Below, piece by piece: positions 25,985 to 35,253 of a stretch of 64,000 nucleotides of DNA. Source of the stretch: Blautia sp. (GTDB lineage Bacteria; Bacillota; Clostridia; Lachnospirales; Lachnospiraceae). A program made the position numbers and the translations under genes. Under the pieces are notes generated by a model. That model made no database searches. It saw only the letters and a program-made list of their open reading frames with translations, and was not told the DNA's origin. Where the stretch lies: positions 1-64,000 of the forward strand of contig JAFWGA010000018.1 in NCBI GenBank assembly GCA_017515325.1. The letters run 5' to 3'. Numbering within the stretch: position 1 is the first letter of the stretch; each line of letters starts with the position of its first letter.

Positions 25985-26917
25985 ATGGCCGGAAAGAAAA
26001 AGAACAGCGCTAAATCAGAATGGAATAAAGTGCCGTTTTCGACACGTGTTCGTCCTTATTTAATCGTCGCGCCGTCACTGATCATTACAATCGGGATAAT
26101 GGTTCCTTTTGTTATGGCAATCTGGTATTCGTTGACGAACTACTCTTTTAAGCTCCCCACTCATAAATTCGTCGGGATAAACAACTGGGTCAGCATGCTG
26201 GGGGATCCTTCTTTCTGGAATGCTGTCAAGATTTCATTGTTGTATGGCCTGATCTCCACCGCAATAGAGATGCTTTTAGGGCTTGGGGTGGCAATCTTAC
26301 TGAATAACCTGAATAATGGACTTTCAAGAGTGCTCCGTGTTCTGCTGGTTTTCCCCCTGATGGTTGCTCCTGTTACGGCAACCATTATCTGGCAGCTGAT
26401 GCTGAACAGCTCGGTAGGAATTGTCGAAAAGTTCCTGAATCTTTTCGGGGTATTTAACTTCCCATGGGCAGCCTCTCCGGATACCGCATTGATGACGGTC
26501 ATATTGATTGATGTGTGGATTAATACCGCATTCATTATTCTTTTGGTTCTGGCAGGTCTCCAGTCACTGCCAAAATCTCCGTTTGAGTCAGCAAAAATAG
26601 ATGGCGGAAGCGCATGGTTTAATTTCACAAATCTGACCTTACCCATGTTAAAGCCCAGTCTGTATATTGCTCTTCTCTTCCGTCTGATGGCAGCTCTTCA
26701 GGAATATGCGATCATCTTCGCTTTGACCAAGGGAGGTCCCGGAGATTCTTTGATGTCACTTTCCCTTACCGCTTATCAGAAGGGCTTTAAATTTCAGAAG
26801 TTTGGAGCGGCAATCCCTTATATTCTGATTTTGTGGCTGATTATCAATATTGCCGCCAAGCGCATTGTCAACCTGCAGCGCACAGCCCAGAAGCGGGCGG
26901 CTGGTCTGGAAGAATAG
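25985..26917 (+). CDS. CUT1 ABC transporter permease 1 (operon 1)
   Basis: This 310-residue polytopic protein has six membrane helices and a charged N-terminal tail (MAGKKKNSAKSEWNK). The MalF-type coupling motif that docks on the ATPase is visible as ESAKIDGGSAWFNFTNLTLP near residue 205. It is 14 bp before the second permease; the two form the membrane channel of the dehydrogenase-linked transporter. Confidence 0.9.
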   Translation: MAGKKKNSAKSEWNKVPFSTRVRPYLIVAPSLIITIGIMVPFVMAIWYSLTNYSFKLPTHKFVGINNWVSMLGDPSFWNAVKISLLYGLISTAIEMLLGLGVAILLNNLNNGLSRVLRVLLVFPLMVAPVTATIIWQLMLNSSVGIVEKFLNLFGVFNFPWAASPDTALMTVILIDVWINTAFIILLVLAGLQSLPKSPFESAKIDGGSAWFNFTNLTLPMLKPSLYIALLFRLMAALQEYAIIFALTKGGPGDSLMSLSLTAYQKGFKFQKFGAAIPYILILWLIINIAAKRIVNLQRTAQKRAAGLEE

Positions 26918-26930
26918 AGGGAGGAGAGCG

Positions 26931-27755
26931 ATGAAGAACAAAAAACAAAGGTCATTGAATGTCCTGATGAACATCTTACTGATTTTGTACGCTGTTTTTG
27001 CACTGTTCCCACTGATCTGGATGTTACTGATTTCCTTCAAGTCTGACACGGAAGTGTTTACGACTACCTTCCTCTTTCATCCGACTCTGGCAAATTATCA
27101 GGAAGTGTTGCTGCGTTCCGATTATGTAAGATACATCCGTGACAGTGTCATTGTTGCCGGCGGCGCGGTTCTTGTCTCGATTATAGTGGGCGTACCGGCT
27201 GCTTACGCGCTGGCAAGATACAATTTTCCGCGGAAAGAAGAACTGGCCTTCCAGATTCTTTCCTATAAGTTCGCTCCGGAAATCCTGGTTGTCCTGCCCT
27301 TGTTCATGATCTATCAGAAGCTGGGCCTGTATGACAGCTATTTTGGCCTGATCTGGGTTTACCAGCTTATTTCCCTGCCTCTTCTGATCTGGGTTGTCCG
27401 TGGGTATTTTGAAGATATTTCGGTTGAAATAGAATATGCCGCTCAGGTGGACGGTTATAGCTGGTATCAGATCTTCTTTAAGATGCTGGTTCCTCTGATC
27501 AAGCCGGGCTTGGTATCATCTGCCCTTCTTGCTTTCATTTTCGCCTGGAACTGCTTCACTTTCCCGCTGATTCTTTCCAGCAATAAAGTTTATCCTGTAA
27601 CCGTCGCAATCATGAAATACTTAGGTACCGACAGTGCCCACTATGGTCAGCTTGCGGTTGCTTCAACAGTATCAGCATTACCCGCTATGATTTTTGCTCT
27701 TTGCATCCAGAAGCATCTTGTCCGTGGACTTAGCTTCGGCGCCGTGAAAGGATAG
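26931..27755 (+). CDS. CUT1 ABC transporter permease 2 (operon 1)
   Basis: The start at 26931 follows GGGAGGAGAG; upstream in-frame codons overlap the previous gene. The 274-residue MalG-type permease has six helices and an EAA-type loop as EYAAQVDGYSWYQIFFKMLVP (split by the family Gly near its centre). It ends with the usual GLSFGAVKG. It pairs with permease 1. The two ATPase genes follow after 9 bp. Confidence 0.9.
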   Translation: MKNKKQRSLNVLMNILLILYAVFALFPLIWMLLISFKSDTEVFTTTFLFHPTLANYQEVLLRSDYVRYIRDSVIVAGGAVLVSIIVGVPAAYALARYNFPRKEELAFQILSYKFAPEILVVLPLFMIYQKLGLYDSYFGLIWVYQLISLPLLIWVVRGYFEDISVEIEYAAQVDGYSWYQIFFKMLVPLIKPGLVSSALLAFIFAWNCFTFPLILSSNKVYPVTVAIMKYLGTDSAHYGQLAVASTVSALPAMIFALCIQKHLVRGLSFGAVKG

Positions 27756-27764
27756 GAAGAACGT

Positions 27765-28937
27765 ATGGCAAGAATACAGCTTGAGAATGTGAAAAAGGCC
27801 TTCGGAAAAGTTCAGGCACTTGATGGAATTACCATAGATGTTAAGGACAAGGAGTTCTTTGTCCTGTTTGGTCCTGCCGGTGCAGGAAAGACAACGATTC
27901 TGAACTGTATCGCAGGGATCATGATGCCGGAAGAAGGCTTGGTGAAATTTGACGGCGAGATCATGAACCTGACAGATTCCGCTCATCGCAATGTGGCGAT
28001 GGTATTTGAAAACTATGCTTTGTATCCGCAGATGACAGTATATGACAATATGGCTTCCGCCTTGAGAAGTAAACTGTATAAAACCGATGAAGCGGAGATC
28101 AGGGAAAGAATTCAGTGGGCGGCTAAGATCATGAAGATGGAGAAGCTTTTGGAGCGCCTGCCGAGCCAGCTTTCCAACGGACAGAAGCAGAGAGTTGCCA
28201 TGGGGCGCGCCCTGGTTCGAAATCCAAGCGTCTTCCTTATGGATGAACCTCTGGCTCATCTGGATGCCAAACTTCGTAACTCCATGCGCACCGAGCTGAA
28301 GGAAATGCAGGCCAATCTGGGTTCCACCTGTATCTATGTCACCCATGATTTCATGGAAGCGATGGCGTTGGGCGACCGTATCGCCATTATCAAAGAAGGC
28401 CGGATTGTTCAGATCGGTACCGGAGATGAGATTTACTATATGCCCTGCAATGAGTTTACCGCGCAGCTTATGGGCGATCCGGAGATTAACCTGATTGATG
28501 CTGAAATATCCGGTACGGAAGAGGCTTATACGGCTAAGTTCAGTTTAAACGGCGAAATGGTTGCGTGTTCCCTGCCCCAGGATAGCGGCGTATATGCGAA
28601 AATCAAAGAGTTGGGACTGAAACGAGTGGATATCGGCATCCGCCCCCAGCATATCAAATATTCCTTTGAGCCTCAGGATGGTTATTTTAAAACTACGGTA
28701 TACAGCTATGAAAGCATTGGCAATAAGTCTGTCATTGTGACAGACTGTGGTGATAAAAATCATTCCCAGCTGCGTATGATTGCGCCGAACGGATTAAGAG
28801 TAGCGATTGACAATGATATTTATATTCATTTAGAGATGGATCATGCGATTTTCTTTGGCTCAGAGACAAAAGACTACATTGTTCGATACGATGAGGCAAA
28901 CTATATCGCGCTCGCTGCCGCGCAGGAGGATGAATAA
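27765..28937 (+). CDS. ABC transporter ATPase A of a tandem pair (operon 1)
   Basis: This 390-residue MalK/UgpC-type ATPase has Walker A GPAGAGKTT, signature LSNGQKQRV (Asn instead of the first usual Gly), Walker B VFLMDEPLAHLD and switch His in VTHDFMEA. The Q-loop, usually VFQ, reads VFENYALYPQ, so the Gln is Glu. The C-terminal 120 residues form an OB-like regulatory domain. Its stop overlaps the ATPase B start by one base. Two unequal ATPases with two permeases recall the rhizobial glycerol transporter GlpSTPQV, in line with a polyol substrate (inference). Confidence 0.9.
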   Translation: MARIQLENVKKAFGKVQALDGITIDVKDKEFFVLFGPAGAGKTTILNCIAGIMMPEEGLVKFDGEIMNLTDSAHRNVAMVFENYALYPQMTVYDNMASALRSKLYKTDEAEIRERIQWAAKIMKMEKLLERLPSQLSNGQKQRVAMGRALVRNPSVFLMDEPLAHLDAKLRNSMRTELKEMQANLGSTCIYVTHDFMEAMALGDRIAIIKEGRIVQIGTGDEIYYMPCNEFTAQLMGDPEINLIDAEISGTEEAYTAKFSLNGEMVACSLPQDSGVYAKIKELGLKRVDIGIRPQHIKYSFEPQDGYFKTTVYSYESIGNKSVIVTDCGDKNHSQLRMIAPNGLRVAIDNDIYIHLEMDHAIFFGSETKDYIVRYDEANYIALAAAQEDE

Positions 28938-30058
28938 TGGCTGGTTTAACACTGAATCATATTTACAAACGATATGATAATTCCGGTAAGAAGAAAAAAG
29001 TAAAGAATGATTTTGCCGTAAAAGACCTGAACCTGGTGTGTGAGCAGGGAGAGTTTATTGCCCTTCTGGGGCCTTCCGGGTGTGGAAAAACAACCACACT
29101 GCGTATGATTGCAGGACTGGAAGAAATAACAGATGGTGAGATATATATCGGCGAACGTCTGGTCAACAATCTTCATCCCAAGGACAGGAATATCGGCCTG
29201 GCATTTGAAGACTATGCCATGTATCCCCCGCTGAATGTTTATGGGAATGTTGCCTTTAACCTGAGGGCAAAGGGAGTGGACAAGTCCGAAATCGACAGGA
29301 GAGTTCGCGAGATTGCGCCTCTCATGCAGATTGACGACCTTCTTGAAAAAATGCCTGTGAAGCTTTCCGGAGGACAGAAACAGCGGGTCAACATAGCCAG
29401 GGCGATTATCAGGGAACCGGAGCTCTTGCTGATGGATGAGCCCTTGTCTCATCTGGATGGAAAAGCACGGCAGGCTATGCGGACGGAGATCAAGCGCCTG
29501 ATCAATAAGATTAAATGTACCACGGTATACGTCACGCATGATCAGCTGGAGGCCATGTCACTTGCGGACAAGATCGCCATCATCAACTTCGGGGTACTGC
29601 AGCAGTTCGGGACCCCGACGGAAGTGTATGATGACCCGGTCAATGAATTTGTCGCGTCCTTTATCGGAGAGCCTCCCATGAACATATTAGAGACCACCAT
29701 CATCAAAAAGGAGGGAACCTTCTTCTTTACCTTCAGCAATTCCAATCTGGAGATTGCGGTTCCCCAGAGGTATTACAGCGTTATCAGTGATGGATTCCGC
29801 TGTAAAATGGGAGTTCGTCCCATGGATGTCCTGATCGGCGGGCCGGATTCCCAGGGGACTCCGGAAAAGATTGCAACCTTCGAGAACCTGGGAGATGAAA
29901 GGCGAATCGGGATTCATGTCGGAGACATATTGATGATGCTGATCACTGAGGATGAAAAGCGGTATAAACGTGGCGACATTATCAAGCTGGAGGTCCGGGG
30001 AGAAAAGACGCACCTGTTTGATATCACCACCGGCGATCGGATCCGTGAGAAAAAGTGA
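28937..30058 (+). CDS. ABC transporter ATPase B of a tandem pair (operon 1)
   Basis: This 373-residue partner of ATPase A has Walker A GPSGCGKTT, a full LSGGQKQRV signature, Walker B LLLMDEPLSHLD and switch His in YVTHDQLEA. As in ATPase A, the Q-loop Gln is replaced by Glu (LAFEDYAMYPP). The C-terminal regulatory domain runs from about residue 245. The asymmetry of the signature motifs (LSNGQ in A, LSGGQ in B) suggests an obligate heterodimer. A small membrane peptide gene follows after 14 bp. Confidence 0.9.
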   Translation: MAGLTLNHIYKRYDNSGKKKKVKNDFAVKDLNLVCEQGEFIALLGPSGCGKTTTLRMIAGLEEITDGEIYIGERLVNNLHPKDRNIGLAFEDYAMYPPLNVYGNVAFNLRAKGVDKSEIDRRVREIAPLMQIDDLLEKMPVKLSGGQKQRVNIARAIIREPELLLMDEPLSHLDGKARQAMRTEIKRLINKIKCTTVYVTHDQLEAMSLADKIAIINFGVLQQFGTPTEVYDDPVNEFVASFIGEPPMNILETTIIKKEGTFFFTFSNSNLEIAVPQRYYSVISDGFRCKMGVRPMDVLIGGPDSQGTPEKIATFENLGDERRIGIHVGDILMMLITEDEKRYKRGDIIKLEVRGEKTHLFDITTGDRIREKK

Positions 30059-30072
30059 CTGGGGGTATTGGG

Positions 30073-30189
30073 ATGAAGGAAAACATTTTAAGCGCTGCTT
30101 CTATAGCAATTCTTTTGCTCCTTGCCTGGCAGATTTGGGGTTCCGTATGGAATATCATCGCCATTCTGATCAGCCTGTTTAAGGACTGA
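30073..30189 (+). CDS. 38-residue membrane peptide at the end of ABC operon 1
   Basis: An ATG at 30073 opens a 38-codon frame that starts MKENILSAASIAILLLLAW and ends ISLFKD, one continuous hydrophobic helix with charged ends. A GGGGG stretch lies upstream at 30060-30064. It lies 14 bp after ATPase B in the same direction. The glycerol-type transporter operons of rhizobia also carry a small membrane protein of unknown role, though longer. It could be a transporter micro-subunit; translation is not proved. Confidence 0.5.
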   Translation: MKENILSAASIAILLLLAWQIWGSVWNIIAILISLFKD

Positions 30190-30216
30190 TATCACAGGCA
30201 AATGAATCAGAATCCA

Positions 30217-30243
30217 TTGACAAACCATGGGAAATAGTATACT
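30217..30243 (+). promoter_or_regulatory. probable promoter of ABC operon 2 (short spacer)
   Basis: TTGACA (30217-30222) is followed after only 15 nt by TATACT (30238-30243). A start just downstream would place the structured repeat at 30253-30344 in the 5' leader of the binding-protein message. Confidence 0.4.
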
Positions 30244-30252
30244 TTATTTATG

Positions 30253-30344
30253 GTAAACGAATAAAATGCTTGCTTTTGATTCGTTTGCTGCGCCGAATTT
30301 CCACTCCTGTAAGCGGCAGGAATCCGCAGAAAATTCGTGCGTAT
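30253..30344. repeat. structured palindromic repeat, copy 1
   Basis: This roughly 92-nt segment matches 40486-40578 with about 14 differences by eye. It folds into two hairpins: GTAAACGAAT with ATTCGTTTGC, then TGCGCCGAATTT with AAATTCGTGCG, enclosing a small CCTG/CAGG stem. Sequence changes relative to copy 2 mostly keep pairing (for example U-A to U-G). It lies in the probable 5' leader of the binding-protein gene at 30403. Confidence 0.75.
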
Positions 30345-30402
30345 CCTATAATCCTGGATTTTACGGGATGAAACTGGTGATTTTTCATGAAAGGAGTTTT
30401 CT

Positions 30403-31734
30403 ATGAAAAAAAGAATCCTTGCTCTTGCTGTGACAGTGGCTATGCTGGCCGGATCCCTGGCCGGAACGACAGCTCTTGTTTCTGCCTCTGAGGACGGCTC
30501 TACCCAGGGAACCAACACCTTTGTAGATGGCGGTACGGATCTTTCCTTCTGGACCTTCCAGGAGCTTCATGTTCCCTTCTGGACCACCATGGCAGATGTG
30601 TGGAATGAGCAGAATCCAGACAGACCCATCAACCTGACCGTAACCAACGGTGAATCCCACTCCACCCATTCCAAGCTTCTCATTGCCTGCCAGTCAGGGG
30701 AAGGCGCTCCGGATATGGCGGATATCGAGATCGGCTACTATGGCTCCTTCCTGAAGGACGGGTATCTTCTTCCCATCAATGAAGCAGTCGAGCCCTACAA
30801 GGATGATGTCGTTATGAGCCGTATCACCATGTATGGCGATGCTGACGGCAACTACTACGGGGTAGACTTCCATCTTGGCGAGACGGTGACCTATTACAAT
30901 ATGGAAATCCTGGAAGAAGCCGGTGTAAACCCGGATGATATCGTGACCTGGGATGATTATTTTGAAGCTGGCCAGAAGGTCCTGGAAGCTACCGGCAAGC
31001 CCATGACAGCGGTAGAGACCTCTGACCTTTTCCTGCCACAGGCTATGATGCTTGAGCTGGGCGCTCAGTACGTAGACGAGGAAGGCAATCCCAACCTGGT
31101 GACAGACGAGCATGCAAAGGTGATCGAGTATATCCGCAGCAAGCTGGCTGAAGGCACCATTGAGATCGCTCCTGGCGGCGGTTTCCATACCGAGGAATGG
31201 TACGGCCATCTGAACGCCGGCGATGTCGCTTCCATCACTATGCCTCTGTGGTACATGGGACGTTTCACTGACTACTGCGCAGATCTGAAGGGAAAGATCG
31301 CTATCGCTGAGATGCCTGTATGGAATGAAGGGGATGTCCGTGCAGTCCTTCAGGGCGGTACCGGCACATCTGTTATCAAGGGAACCGAGAACGAAGAGCT
31401 GGCGAAGGATTTCCTCGCATTTGCAAAGCTTTCCGCAGAGGGCTGCACCTATGAGTGGAATGAACTCGGCTTTGACCCCATTCGTACAGAGCTGTGGGAT
31501 GACCCGGCTTTGACAGAGAACCAGGATAATAAGTTTATCGCTTATTTCCAGACCAACCCCTTCGATATTCTGAAGAAGAACGGTACGGATCTGACAGCTC
31601 CCGACATCTCCGGACAGTATGCGGCTACCTATCAGACCCTTGTTTCCACGACCTATTCCAATGCCTTTGAATTCTCCGTGGATCAGGATGTCACCGAGCT
31701 GCTGCAGGGCGAGCAGGACTCCATTATTTTCTGA
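30403..31734 (+). CDS. sugar ABC transporter substrate-binding protein (operon 2, probably arabino-oligosaccharide)
   Basis: This 443-residue protein has a signal peptide (MKKRILALAVTVAMLAGSLAG, cleavage near VSA). As in operon 1 there is no lipobox Cys. The solute-binding fold is indicated by LSFWTFQELHVPFWTTMADV and VTYYNMEILEEAG. GAAAGGAG precedes the start. Operon 2 continues with two permeases and an arabinofuranosidase, so arabino-oligosaccharides are the likely ligand (inference from AbfA). Confidence 0.87.
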   Translation: MKKRILALAVTVAMLAGSLAGTTALVSASEDGSTQGTNTFVDGGTDLSFWTFQELHVPFWTTMADVWNEQNPDRPINLTVTNGESHSTHSKLLIACQSGEGAPDMADIEIGYYGSFLKDGYLLPINEAVEPYKDDVVMSRITMYGDADGNYYGVDFHLGETVTYYNMEILEEAGVNPDDIVTWDDYFEAGQKVLEATGKPMTAVETSDLFLPQAMMLELGAQYVDEEGNPNLVTDEHAKVIEYIRSKLAEGTIEIAPGGGFHTEEWYGHLNAGDVASITMPLWYMGRFTDYCADLKGKIAIAEMPVWNEGDVRAVLQGGTGTSVIKGTENEELAKDFLAFAKLSAEGCTYEWNELGFDPIRTELWDDPALTENQDNKFIAYFQTNPFDILKKNGTDLTAPDISGQYAATYQTLVSTTYSNAFEFSVDQDVTELLQGEQDSIIF

Positions 31735-31777
31735 TTCTAACCTTTAACCGGATTTATATTTTCACCAGCATTTTGCA

Positions 31778-31821
31778 GGGGGACATGGCAGGAGGCGCTT
31801 CTGCGGTGTCCCCCCTTTTTT
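31778..31821 (+). terminator. attenuating hairpin after binding protein 2
   Basis: GGGGGACA (31778-31785) pairs with TGTCCCCC (31807-31814), followed by C and six T. Because permease genes in the same direction start at 31849 without a visible promoter, it is probably a leaky terminator that sets the binding-protein to permease ratio. Confidence 0.72.
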
Positions 31822-31848
31822 ATGGGATGTAAAAGGAGAATATCCTAC

Positions 31849-32754
31849 ATGAAAAAACAGAGCTTTTTCCGAAAATTCCTCTATTCCCAGAAGGTGGCAC
31901 CCTATGTCTTCATTGCCCCCTTTGTCATTACCTTCCTGGTCTTCTTCGCTTATTCCATCTTCTCCATGGTTATGATGAGCTTTCAGAAGGTGGCAGGGGC
32001 CGGAACTACCTTTATCGGCACGGAAAACTATCGGGTGCTGAGCAATTCCATTTTTCAGAAGAGCCTGAAGAACAGTATTTTCTATACCATCGTATCCTGC
32101 GCTCTGATGATTCCCATTCCCCTTGTGCTGGCTGTTATGCTGAACAGTAAGCCCATGAGGGCAAAATCCACCTTCAGAAGTATCCTCTTTATTCCGGCTC
32201 TGACCTCTGTTGTTGTCGCCGGCGTGGTTTTCCGACTCATGTTCGGAGAACTGGAGGGATCTTTTATGAATCAGATCATCGGTATGTTCGGCAAGGCGCC
32301 GATCGTATGGCTGAGGACACCGTCCACAGTATGGCTGGTTCTCTTCTTTGTCTGCCTCTGGCGGTGGACCGGCGTAAATATGATGTATTATCTTTCCGGT
32401 CTGCAGCAGATTCCGGCTGATCTGTATGAGTCTGCCTCTATCGATGGAGCTTCCGTCATGCAGCAGTTCAGGTATATCACCATTCCTCTGCTCAAGCCTA
32501 CCATAGTTTATGTCCTGACCATCTCCATCTTCGGAGGTATGGCCATGTTCTCCGAGTCCTATATGATTTTCAATGGCAATAAGTCGCCGAACAACGTAGG
32601 AACCACTTTGGTTGGCTTCCTCTATCGTATGGGCTTTGAGCAGAACAATTTAGGCATTGCCAGTGCGGTCGGCGTGGTCTTTCTGCTGATCGTCCTTGTG
32701 GTAAATGCGATTCAGCTGGCTATCAACGGAACCTTCAGCAGAAAGGAGAACTGA
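31849..32754 (+). CDS. CUT1 ABC transporter permease 1 (operon 2)
   Basis: The start is 31849 (MKKQSFFRKFLYSQK) because AAAGGAGAA lies between it and the upstream ATG at 31822. The 301-residue protein has six membrane helices and the permease loop ESASIDGASVMQQFRYITIP. Its stop is one base before the second permease start. With the neighbours it resembles AraP-type permeases. Confidence 0.9.
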   Translation: MKKQSFFRKFLYSQKVAPYVFIAPFVITFLVFFAYSIFSMVMMSFQKVAGAGTTFIGTENYRVLSNSIFQKSLKNSIFYTIVSCALMIPIPLVLAVMLNSKPMRAKSTFRSILFIPALTSVVVAGVVFRLMFGELEGSFMNQIIGMFGKAPIVWLRTPSTVWLVLFFVCLWRWTGVNMMYYLSGLQQIPADLYESASIDGASVMQQFRYITIPLLKPTIVYVLTISIFGGMAMFSESYMIFNGNKSPNNVGTTLVGFLYRMGFEQNNLGIASAVGVVFLLIVLVVNAIQLAINGTFSRKEN

Positions 32755-32755
32755 C

Positions 32756-33592
32756 ATGGCAAGAAAAAATCGTACGATGACGGTCCTTTTGCTGATATTT
32801 TTCCTGATTGTTGCCGCTATAACCCTGCTTCCGCTGGCTCTTCTTGCTGTTTCTTCTCTGCGCCCCGGCTCAGACCTGATGCGGTATGGCCTGAATTTTT
32901 CGATTGATTGGAATACGGCAAATCTTAACGAGTATCGGATGCTTTTCTCCGGGGCCAACAATTATTTTATCTGGTACAGAAACAGTCTTATCATCACTGT
33001 TGTCCAGGTGGCATTGGCTCTTTTTCTGAGCGCCTGTGTAGGCTATGGCTTTGCCATGTACGACTTTAAAGGAAAAAATCTCGCCTTCGCCTGTGTGCTG
33101 CTGGTTATGATGGTACCTACCGAGGTCATCCTGCTTCCGCTCTATCGTTTGATCACCAGGATGCACCTGATCAACAACATGTGGGGTATTATCCTGCCCT
33201 ACCTGGTGGTACCGATGCTGGTGTTTTTCTTCCGTCAGTATCTGTCCGGCATCCCTAAGGATTTTTTGGATGCGGCCCGGGTAGACGGCTGTACAGAGTA
33301 TGGCATTTTCCTGCGGATTATGATTCCGTTGATGAAGCCGTCTTTTGCCGCGATGGGTATCTATCAGGGCATGTCCAGCTGGAATAACTTTCTCTGGCCT
33401 ATGATCGTGACCAACTCTATCACGAAAATTACCCTGCCGGTAGGCTTGCAGAGTCTTTTATCACCTTATGGAAACAATTATGACATACTGATCGCGGGCT
33501 CATGCTTTGCCATCATTCCCATACTGATTCTGTTTGTGCTCTTCCAGAGATATTTCATCGAAGGAATGACGGCCGGCGGCGTGAAAGGGTGA
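32756..33592 (+). CDS. CUT1 ABC transporter permease 2 (operon 2)
   Basis: The start at 32756 follows GAAAGGAGAA within the end of the previous gene. The 278-residue protein has six helices, the loop DAARVDGCTEYGIFLRIMIP and the terminal EGMTAGGVKG of MalG/AraQ-like permeases. No ATPase gene belongs to this operon, so it must use an ATPase from elsewhere, for example a shared MsmK-type protein. Confidence 0.9.
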   Translation: MARKNRTMTVLLLIFFLIVAAITLLPLALLAVSSLRPGSDLMRYGLNFSIDWNTANLNEYRMLFSGANNYFIWYRNSLIITVVQVALALFLSACVGYGFAMYDFKGKNLAFACVLLVMMVPTEVILLPLYRLITRMHLINNMWGIILPYLVVPMLVFFFRQYLSGIPKDFLDAARVDGCTEYGIFLRIMIPLMKPSFAAMGIYQGMSSWNNFLWPMIVTNSITKITLPVGLQSLLSPYGNNYDILIAGSCFAIIPILILFVLFQRYFIEGMTAGGVKG

Positions 33593-33658
33593 TGAATGGG
33601 AATCGATCCCCATGCTTTCCGGATCCTGGACCCGTTTACTGTATCAGAACTATAATAG

Positions 33659-35191
<1,533 letters not shown>

Positions 35192-35200
35192 ATCATTGTT

Positions 35201-35238
35201 CAGCCCGCCCTTTGCACTCTGCTGCGAGGGGCGGGCTG
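35201..35238. terminator. terminator between convergent abfA and DUF6273 genes
   Basis: CAGCCCGCCC (35201-35210) pairs perfectly with GGGCGGGCTG (35229-35238). It lies between two convergent genes. T-tracts are short on both sides, so efficiency is uncertain. Confidence 0.65.
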
Positions 35239-35253
35239 ATATCGTATGTTCAC

